DNA from: an uncultured Acetobacter sp.
GTDB lineage: Bacteria; Pseudomonadota; Alphaproteobacteria; Acetobacterales; Acetobacteraceae
DNA: 12,409 nt
Direction of reading: 5' to 3'
NCBI GenBank assembly: GCA_937900755.1
Contig: CALCDN010000033.1
Coordinates: forward strand, 1-12,409
The notes under the pieces were generated by a model. It was given only the letters and a program-made list of their open reading frames with translations, was not told the DNA's origin and made no database searches. The stretch's first letter is position 1. Each line of letters begins with the position of its first letter. The position numbers were made by a program, and so were the translations under genes. Positions 7,922 to 12,409 of this stretch are shown piece after piece.

Positions 7922-8397
7922 GACGCTCCCGTTCCAGTGCTGCCAAACCCTCCCGCACCGCGTTCGGTCTCATCCAGGTCGTCACACTCAATCCATGTTG
8001 CGCGCACAACAGGGGCGACAATCGCCTGCGCAATGCGCATGCCGGGCTCGATAACAAAGGCTTCCTGCCCGGCGTTCATGACAATCACGCCAATTTCGCC
8101 CCGGTAATCCTCATCAATCGTGCCTGGTGCGTTTGGCAGGACAATACCATGTTTGAGGGCCAACCCCGAACGGGGCCTTACCTGCAATTCGTATCCTGCG
8201 GGCAGGGCAATGCTCAACCCGGTGGGCACAAGCCCCCTTTGCCCGGGTTCAAGACGAAGGGGAGCGCTTATGGCAGCCTGAAGGTCCATTCCGGCGGCAC
8301 CGCTGGTTGCATAGGCGGGCAGGGGCAGGTCCAGTCCATGAGAAAGTCGCCGAACCTTTATACCCACGGTTCCGGTTTTTTTTTCAAAGACGGCCAT
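7918..8397 (-). CDS. dut: Deoxyuridine 5'-triphosphate nucleotidohydrolase (dUTPase)
   Basis: Dut hydrolyses dUTP to dUMP and pyrophosphate, keeping uracil out of DNA and supplying dUMP for thymidylate synthesis. All five motifs of the homotrimeric family are present in the 159-residue product: SGAAGMDL (32-39), RPRSGLA (74-80), the GTIDEDYRGEIGV uridine pocket (92-104), RIAQ (121-124) and the C-terminal Gly-rich arm RGAGGFGSTG (146-155). The start ATG 8397 is chosen because a perfect AAGGAG lies six bases upstream. A TTG at 8433 would add 12 residues but has no such site and would leave only 2 nt after coaBC. The stop TGA overlaps the ATG of the permease gene. Position downstream of coaBC is typical in Alphaproteobacteria; the transporter genes behind it are less usual. 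Confidence 0.96.
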   Translation of the reverse strand: MAVFEKKTGTVGIKVRRLSHGLDLPLPAYATSGAAGMDLQAAISAPLRLEPGQRGLVPTGLSIALPAGYELQVRPRSGLALKHGIVLPNAPGTIDEDYRGEIGVIVMNAGQEAFVIEPGMRIAQAIVAPVVRATWIECDDLDETERGAGGFGSTGTGAS

Positions 8398-8403
8398 GCA
8401 CTG

Positions 8404-8409
8404 CTCCTT
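8404..8409 (-). promoter_or_regulatory. Ribosome binding site deciding the dut start
   Basis: The minus strand reads AAGGAG here, six bases before the ATG at 8397. This strong Shine-Dalgarno match favours the 159-residue Dut over the longer TTG-started version from 8433. Confidence 0.8.
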
Positions 8410-8435
8410 GGATTGCAACAGATGTTGTATCAACG

Positions 8436-9662
8436 CTATTCAGTTAGCCAGACTGTTATACGCGCGACGAGCTGTTTTGCCACGTCTGCTTTGCTCATTC
8501 TGGGCCATTGTTCAACATTGTCGGCCGTTATCAGCACAACCTGATTATCCTGCCCGCCCATGATGCCCGTCTGGGGGCTTACGTCATTGGCCACGATCCA
8601 GTCGCACTGCTTGCGCTGCCGTTTGGCCGTGGCATGGGCAATCACATTTTCAGTCTCGGCGGCAAAGCCGACGACAAGTCTGGGCCTGGATGGCCCGCTT
8701 GCCGAGAGTTCGGCCAGAATATCAGGATTTGCCACCAGCTTTATGGCCGGTGCTACATCGGGGGTGCCTGTCTTTTTTATTTTTTGCCCGGCCTCGTGTT
8801 CTGGTCTCCAGTCTGCAACCGCTGCCGTGCAGACCGCCACATCAAACGGCCCGCTCCCCATGACAAGGGCATGCATCTCGCGCGCGGTTTCACAGGCCAG
8901 ACGGGTCACTCCCGCAGGGCAGGGCAGGGAGACAGGGCCGCTAACAAGTGTCACATCGGCCCCCATATCCGCCAGAGCGGCCGCAACGGCAAAACCCTGC
9001 TGGCCCGAGGACCGGTTGGCAAGGTAGCGCACGGGGTCCAGTGGTTCATGCGTAGGCCCCGCCGTAACCACGGCGCGACACCCGGCCAAAGGCCCGTGTT
9101 CGCGTTGCTGCTGGCGAAAAAACGCCAACACCGCATTTTTAATCTCCACAGGTTCAGGCATGCGCCCCGGCCCGAACTCCCCACAGGCCATGGGGCCACA
9201 GGCAGGCGGCACCACCTGCACCCCGCGCCCGGCCAGCAACGCCACATTCGCCTGTGTTGCCGGATGTTCCCACATGCGCACATTCATGGCAGGCACCGCC
9301 ATGACGGGCGCATCGGTCGCCAGCAGCAATGCTCCGGCCAGATCATCCGCCAGCCCCCCGGCCATACGCGCCAGCAGGTTGGCCGAAGCCGGGCAGACCA
9401 GCACAAGGTCGGCCACACGGGAGAGGGCGATATGCCCCATTTCCTGTTCGGCGGTCAGGGAGAACAGGTCCGTATGGACTGGCTGCCCGCTCAGGGCCTG
9501 CAAGGTCAGGGGCGTTACAAACTGGCGCCCCCCCTCGGTCAGGACGCACCGGACCTGCATGCCTTCCGCCTGAAGCAGACGCACCAGTTCCGGCGCCTTG
9601 AAGGCGGCTATGCTACCGCCAACAATCAGCACTACCGAACGGGAAGGGGCAACCGCAGACAT
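8436..9662 (-). CDS. coaBC: Bifunctional phosphopantothenoylcysteine decarboxylase / phosphopantothenate-cysteine ligase
   Basis: CoaBC performs two consecutive steps of coenzyme A synthesis: CTP-dependent joining of cysteine to 4'-phosphopantothenate (CoaB, C-terminal) and FMN-dependent decarboxylation to 4'-phosphopantetheine (CoaC, N-terminal). In the 408-residue product the flavin-domain start GGSIAAFKAPELVRLL lies at 15-30. The catalytic histidine is H77 (MGHIAL), the PAMN substrate clamp is at 124-127, and the active-site cysteine is C160 in ACGEFGPGRMPEP. The CoaB half begins near 195 with VTAGPTHEPLDPVRYLANRS, followed by the KIKK motif (294-297) and VANDVS. Length and motif order are normal. 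It begins 6 nt after ubiE and ends (TAG) 38 nt before dut. No clear Shine-Dalgarno precedes the ATG, so translational coupling to ubiE is likely. Confidence 0.96.
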   Translation of the reverse strand: MSAVAPSRSVVLIVGGSIAAFKAPELVRLLQAEGMQVRCVLTEGGRQFVTPLTLQALSGQPVHTDLFSLTAEQEMGHIALSRVADLVLVCPASANLLARMAGGLADDLAGALLLATDAPVMAVPAMNVRMWEHPATQANVALLAGRGVQVVPPACGPMACGEFGPGRMPEPVEIKNAVLAFFRQQQREHGPLAGCRAVVTAGPTHEPLDPVRYLANRSSGQQGFAVAAALADMGADVTLVSGPVSLPCPAGVTRLACETAREMHALVMGSGPFDVAVCTAAVADWRPEHEAGQKIKKTGTPDVAPAIKLVANPDILAELSASGPSRPRLVVGFAAETENVIAHATAKRQRKQCDWIVANDVSPQTGIMGGQDNQVVLITADNVEQWPRMSKADVAKQLVARITVWLTE

Positions 9663-9668
9663 GCCAGA

Positions 9669-10451
9669 TCAGATACGCCAGCCAGAATGGATGGCCGCAA
9701 TCCCGCCAGAGAGGGACTGGTACTTTACATGCGACAGGCCCGCCTGGCGGAACATGTCCGCCAGTGTTTCCTGGTCAGGGAACATGCGAATACTCTCGGC
9801 CAGATACTGGTAGCTTTCCCGGTCCTTGGCCACCAGCCCACCCATGGCAGGCAGGACCTTGAAGGACCACGCATCATAAATAGGTGCGAGCGCCGCCACC
9901 TGCACGCGGGAAAATTCAAGGCACAAAAAGCGCCCACCCGGCTTGAGAACGCGCCGCGCCTCGCGGATAACGGCCAGCTTGTCCGTGCAGTTGCGCAGGC
10001 CAAAGGCAATGGACACGCGGTCCACCGACATGTCCCGCACCGGGATGGCCTCGGCATCGACCACGCAGAACGAAAGGTCGGATACCAGCGCGCGGTTAAG
10101 GGCCCGGTCCCGACCGACCGAGAGCATGCTGCGGTTAATATCGGTCATGACAACGGGGCCACCGCCAGCCTTGAGCCAGCCGAATGAAATATCACCCGTG
10201 CCACCGGCAAGGTCGAGCAGGGTCAGGCCGGGCTGGGGGCCGAGTTCGGTCACGAATATGCGCTTCCATATTCGGTGGATCCCCAGCGACATGATGTCGT
10301 TCATCACATCATACTGTCCGGCCACGCTGTCGAACACGCCGCGGACGAGGTTTTTCTTTTCTTCCTTCCTGACGGAGCGGAAGCCAAAATCCGTTTCTTC
10401 CACTGTTACGTCAGAAGGAGCGGGGGAGGGCGCAAAAGAGTTGTCGGTCAT
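9669..10451 (-). CDS. ubiE: Ubiquinone biosynthesis C-methyltransferase UbiE
   Basis: UbiE uses S-adenosylmethionine to C-methylate the demethoxyubiquinol ring; homologues also methylate demethylmenaquinone. The 260-residue product carries the family-specific block VFDSVAGQYDVMNDIMSLGI (39-58). SAM motif I LDLAGGTGD is at 79-87 and the acidic ribose-binding D104 sits in MTDINRSML. IAFGLRNCTD is near 148-157 and LKPGGRFLCLEFSR about 167-180. It ends with the classical SGGIAAIHSGW. The first ~20 residues are a variable Pro/Ser extension. The start ATG 10451 has AGAGGAAA about five bases upstream on the minus strand, a good ribosome binding site. It is the first gene of the five-gene minus-strand run and is divergent from mutM. 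In many Alphaproteobacteria, as far as I recall, ubiB follows ubiE directly; here coaBC does. Confidence 0.96.
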   Translation of the reverse strand: MTDNSFAPSPAPSDVTVEETDFGFRSVRKEEKKNLVRGVFDSVAGQYDVMNDIMSLGIHRIWKRIFVTELGPQPGLTLLDLAGGTGDISFGWLKAGGGPVVMTDINRSMLSVGRDRALNRALVSDLSFCVVDAEAIPVRDMSVDRVSIAFGLRNCTDKLAVIREARRVLKPGGRFLCLEFSRVQVAALAPIYDAWSFKVLPAMGGLVAKDRESYQYLAESIRMFPDQETLADMFRQAGLSHVKYQSLSGGIAAIHSGWRI

Positions 10452-10480
10452 GGGTTTCCTCTATACCCTGCTTTATAGCC
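10452..10480. promoter_or_regulatory. Divergent ubiE / mutM start region
   Basis: Only 29 nt separate the two divergent start codons, so both promoters must overlap each other or the opposite coding regions. On the minus strand, TATAAA (10471-10476) is a possible -10 for ubiE, and AGAGGAAA (10455-10462) is its ribosome binding site. On the plus strand, TATACC (10462-10467) preceded at 15 nt by TTGTCG (10441-10446) is a weak mutM promoter candidate. mutM has no visible Shine-Dalgarno, so its transcript may be leaderless or nearly so. All promoter calls here are weak. Confidence 0.35.
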
Positions 10481-11321
10481 ATGCCGGAACTCCCCGAAGT
10501 AGAAACCGTGATGCGCGGTATGCAGATAGCCCTGCAAGATCGCACCATTGTGCAGACCATTATCCGTCGGCACGATCTGAGATGGCGGATTCCCGCCGAT
10601 TTTTCCCAGAAGGTCACAGGCTCCAAAATTCTGGGCTTTTATCGGCGAGGCAAATATATTCTTGTCCGCCTGTCCTGCGGTCAGTCGATTATACTGCATC
10701 TGGGCATGTCCGGGCGGGTTCTGCTCGATTCTCCAATCCCCCCCCAACCCCATGAACACGTGGTCTTTATAACGGACGACGGCAAACGCTGCGGCTATAT
10801 AGACCCCCCGCCGCTTTGGCATGCTCGACCTTGTGCCCACCCAAGCCGAAAACACCTACCGCGCTTTTGCCAACATGGGCCCCGAACCACTGGGGAACGG
10901 CTTCAGCGCCCGGACACTTCTGGATGCCAGCAAAGGCCGCCGCACTCCCATCAAACCTTTTTTGCTGGACCAGCATGTCGTGGCCGGGCTTGGGAACATT
11001 TATGTGTGCGAGGCCCTGTTCCGGGCCTCCATTGCCCCTACCATGCCCGCCAGCGCACTTACCCCCCGCGCGGCCAGCACTCTGGTGCAGGCCATCCGCT
11101 GTGTTCTGCAAGACGCCATTGCCGCGGGCGGTTCCAGCTTGAAGGATTACGTCCGCCCCGAGGGTGGGCTTGGCTACTTCCAGCATGCATGGCAGGTTTA
11201 TGGTAAAAAAAACCAGCCTTGCCCCAAGTGTCCGGGCACACCGGCATGCACGGGTGTGCAACACATGACACAGGCCGGACGCACCACTTTTTTCTGCCCG
11301 CAACATCAGAAAAACGGGTAA
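10481..11321 (+). pseudogene. mutM: Formamidopyrimidine-DNA glycosylase, interrupted by a +1 frameshift
   Basis: MutM (Fpg) removes 8-oxoguanine and formamidopyrimidines from DNA and cleaves the abasic site. The N-terminal frame from ATG 10481 carries the catalytic MPELPEVET start (Pro2, Glu3) and K58 in RRGKYIL. It reads correctly to GYIDP, then goes out of frame. The family sequence DPRRFGMLDL is recovered only if one C is removed from the C6 run at 10804-10809. From there a different frame continues through NMGPEPLG, a helix-two-turn-helix region with KPFLLDQHVVAGLGNIY, and a C-terminal zinc finger, to TAA 11319-11321. Repaired, the protein would be 279 residues, a normal length. The zinc finger is atypical: C-x2-C, a 21-residue spacer, then C-x2-H, with the last cysteine replaced. 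Explanations are a sequencing error, a real mutation, or ribosomal slippage at the proline codons. As written, the frame runs on to 11206 without the C-terminal domain. Confidence 0.9.
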
Positions 11322-11348
11322 AATCGTGGTGCTGGGACCGGAACGCGC

Positions 11349-11377
11349 TTGACTGAAAGCGCATGCGTGCATTACAG
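11349..11377 (+). promoter_or_regulatory. Candidate rpsT promoter
   Basis: CTTGAC-type -35 (TTGACT, 11349-11354) is followed after 17 nt by TTACAG (11372-11377). The -35 is strong by alphaproteobacterial standards; the -10 is weak. The -35 lies in a small inverted repeat, GCGCTT (11345-11350) with AAGCGC (11357-11362). A transcript from here would carry a leader of about 75 nt. That leader contains a hairpin CAGCAC (11375-11380) with GTGCTG (11393-11398). In E. coli S20 represses its own translation, so a structured leader is plausible here too. Confidence 0.4.
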
Positions 11378-11458
11378 CACCGCTTACTCTTTGTGCTGAT
11401 GGGCCACTGGCGCGTCGGCACCTTACTTTTTTCTTAGTGCTGGACAGAATAGAAACTC

Positions 11459-11728
11459 ATGGCGAATATCGCTTCGGCGCGTAAGCGCATCCGGCAGACC
11501 GCGAAGCGGACTGCCCGTAACACGGCCCGCAAATCCCGCATGCGTACTTTCATCAAGAAAGTAGAAACCGCTATCGAATCAGGGGATCAGGCAGCCGCTC
11601 GTGAAGCCCTGCGCGTTGCACAGCCGGAAATCCAGCGTGCAGCCAGCAAGGGTGTTGCCCACCACAACACGGTGGCCCGCAAGATCTCTCGCCTGTCTGC
11701 CCGCATCAAGGCGCTGGCAACCGCATAA
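11459..11728 (+). CDS. rpsT: 30S ribosomal protein S20
   Basis: S20 is a primary 16S rRNA-binding protein of the small subunit. The 89-residue, strongly basic product begins MANIASARKRIRQTAKRTAR and continues as a helical protein with the family block ARKSRMRTFIKKVE (about 23-36). Its ending, VAHHNTVARKISRLSARI, is also typical; length is normal. No good Shine-Dalgarno is visible before ATG 11459 (only GGACAGAAT 11442-11450), which fits weak or autoregulated initiation. It is bounded by a promoter candidate upstream and a strong terminator downstream, so it is probably monocistronic. The neighbouring order rpsT then dnaA is, from general knowledge, seen in other Alphaproteobacteria. Confidence 0.97.
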   Translation: MANIASARKRIRQTAKRTARNTARKSRMRTFIKKVETAIESGDQAAAREALRVAQPEIQRAASKGVAHHNTVARKISRLSARIKALATA

Positions 11729-11776
11729 TCAGACGGTCAGGCAACCCGCGACACGGTTGCCTATGGGATTGTTTGC

Positions 11777-11819
11777 AGCAAAGCCGAATCATCGTGCCGA
11801 TGGTTCGGCTTTGCTTTTT
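11777..11819 (+). terminator. Strong intrinsic terminator after rpsT
   Basis: A 12-bp perfect stem (11777-11788 with 11804-11815, arms AGCAAAGCCGAA and TTCGGCTTTGCT) is capped by a T-G pair, a further 5-bp stem CATCG/CGATG and a TGC loop. It is followed by a T-run ending at 11819. This is the clearest terminator in the window and separates rpsT from dnaA transcription. Confidence 0.93.
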
Positions 11820-11849
11820 GCGGGGATGGTTACCTGAAAGCTTTTTCAT

Positions 11850-11861
11850 TGCTCGCGAGCA
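11850..11861. promoter_or_regulatory. Perfect 12-bp palindrome upstream of dnaA
   Basis: TGCTCGCGAGCA is its own reverse complement and lies about 190 nt before the dnaA ATG, overlapping the -35 of the best promoter candidate. Such a position suits a dimeric repressor operator. I do not recognise it as a known box; it does not match the alphaproteobacterial LexA or CtrA patterns. Confidence 0.35.
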
Positions 11862-12007
11862 TGACACTGCTTTATTCTGGTTAGAGTGCCCCTTGAGCAG
11901 ACCCGACCAAAAAGAGTATCCACGGTCGCGCAGGCGCAGGGTGCGCGCATCAGAACAAGCCGGAACCGGAAGCCGAGGCCCAAGGCATCGGCCCCGTTGA
12001 GTTTTTC

Positions 12008-12027
12008 GCGCATGACATGCGCTTTTT
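12008..12027 (+). other. Terminator-like hairpin in the dnaA leader
   Basis: GCGCAT (12008-12013) and ATGCGC (12017-12022) form a perfect six-bp stem with a GAC loop, followed by five T (12023-12027). It lies 23 nt before the dnaA ATG and inside any dnaA leader made from upstream promoters. It is short but has the form of an intrinsic terminator or attenuator. It could also modulate access to the downstream ribosome binding site. Confidence 0.4.
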
Positions 12028-12049
12028 ATATGACCGCTCGGGAGCAAAA

Positions 12050-12409
12050 ATGACAATCGGAGTGGACGATGACGAAAGCGCCTTTTCCCGACTGGAAGAC
12101 AACAAGGGGCTTGCGGAATCGTGGCTGCGTATCTGCGGCCGCCTGAAGGGTGAGGTCGGTGAGGTTGAATACCGCACATGGCTGACCCAGATTGCCCTGG
12201 GCCCGATTGACGGCGACGAAATTACACTCCTTCTGCCAACCCGTTTTTTGCGCGACTGGGTCCGTAGCCAGTACGGAGACCGCCTTAACGAACTGTGGCA
12301 CAACGAAGTGCCCGCCCTGAGGCGTGTTGAACTCCAGGTCGCCAGGGCCGGCGACCCCGCCCCCCGCCAGTTCGCCGACGTCGCAGGTGCGCCTGCCCGT
12401 GCCCCCCCC
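12050..12409 (+). CDS. dnaA: Chromosomal replication initiator protein DnaA, N-terminal part (3' truncated by window)
   Basis: DnaA binds DnaA boxes and opens the replication origin. The 120 codons present cover domain I and the start of the variable linker. Recognisable domain I features are the W25-containing helix ESWLRICGRLKGEVGE, then VEYRTWLTQI, the IDGDEITLLLPTRFLRDWV block and a second helix SQYGDRLNELW. An Ala/Pro-rich stretch then begins domain II. The AAA+ and DNA-binding domains lie beyond the window. ATG 12050 is chosen because GGAG (12041-12044) is ideally placed; an in-frame ATG at 12017 would add 11 residues but has no ribosome binding site. The last eight bases are a C8 run, readable in frame as prolines, but a place where sequence errors would be easy. 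Confidence 0.93.
   Translation, partial: MTIGVDDDESAFSRLEDNKGLAESWLRICGRLKGEVGEVEYRTWLTQIALGPIDGDEITLLLPTRFLRDWVRSQYGDRLNELWHNEVPALRRVELQVARAGDPAPRQFADVAGAPARAPP

Larger units (their letters stand above)
11729..12049 (+). promoter_or_regulatory. rpsT-dnaA intergenic region with dnaA control signals
   Basis: This 321-nt interval holds the rpsT terminator, then the dnaA upstream region. The latter contains the palindrome TGCTCGCGAGCA (11850-11861) and a weak promoter candidate (TTGCTC 11849-11854, 17 nt, TTATTC 11872-11877) overlapping that palindrome. A two-mismatch DnaA-box-like GTATCCACG (11916-11924) follows, then a hairpin with a T5 tail (12008-12027). GGAG (12041-12044) sits five bases before the dnaA ATG. 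A 13-codon ORF from ATG 12012 ends at TGA 12051-12053, overlapping the dnaA start as ATGA. The dnaA frame itself is open back to 11897 but has no ATG, GTG or TTG other than ATG 12017, which lacks a ribosome binding site. I see no origin-like AT-rich cluster. Confidence 0.45.

Noticed and set aside
8398..8433. Longer Dut from TTG 8433
   Set aside because: ATG 8397 has a perfect AAGGAG site and gives the usual family length; the extension has no such support.
8508..10187. 559-residue open frame on the plus strand across coaBC and ubiE
   Set aside because: It is antisense to two fully recognisable genes, rich in His/Arg/Gly/Gln as expected of a high-GC shadow frame, and has no family signature.
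10738..10745. C8 run in mutM as the frameshift site
   Set aside because: The protein reads correctly on both sides of this run (SPIPPQPHEHVVF), so the frame error lies further down at the C6 run 10804-10809.
11916..11924. DnaA-box-like GTATCCACG upstream of dnaA
   Set aside because: Two mismatches to TTATCCACA and no second copy nearby; too weak to call an autoregulatory site or origin.
11897..12049. N-terminal extension of the dnaA reading frame
   Set aside because: The frame is open but its only start codon, ATG 12017, lacks a ribosome binding site, whereas ATG 12050 has GGAG at ideal spacing.

Overview
The window looks like a chromosomal housekeeping region of an alphaproteobacterium, most likely an acetic acid bacterium (Acetobacteraceae). 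The basis is the high-GC coding sequence, a PopZ/DUF2497 gene beside valS, the mutM/ubiE-coaBC-dut cluster, the rpsT-dnaA pair and the style of the proteins. The family-level placement is inferred from protein character and gene order, without any search. I see no mobile element, CRISPR array, tRNA or rRNA.

Left part, plus strand (1-4804): the C-terminal half of a TolC-family outer membrane efflux protein, a PopZ-like polar organiser, valS, then msrA. The 136-nt popZ-valS gap holds a 10-codon ORF with three Val codons (two in tandem), followed by a terminator-like hairpin 21 nt before valS. This resembles a leader-peptide attenuator and is the most interesting regulatory signal here.

Middle part, minus strand (10451 down to 4805): a tight five-gene run ubiE > coaBC > dut > two-domain ABC permease > ABC ATPase with a C-terminal AAA-associated domain. 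Gaps are 6, 38, -4 and 15 nt, so this is probably one transcript. It joins quinone methylation, CoA synthesis and dUTP removal to a transporter of unknown substrate with no binding protein in the window. Its last stop codon directly abuts the msrA stop codon, so the two units converge without a spacer.

Right part, plus strand (10481-12409): mutM diverges from ubiE across only 29 nt and is broken in this sequence by one extra C in a C6 run. Then come rpsT with its own candidate promoter and a very strong terminator, a 321-nt regulatory interval, and the start of dnaA, which runs off the window. The dnaA upstream interval contains a perfect 12-bp palindrome, a short hairpin with a T5 tail 23 nt before the start codon, and a small ORF whose stop overlaps the dnaA ATG.

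Most of the window is ordinary core genome. The items that merit a second look are the valS leader, the mutM frameshift, the dnaA leader and the transporter attached to the dut operon.
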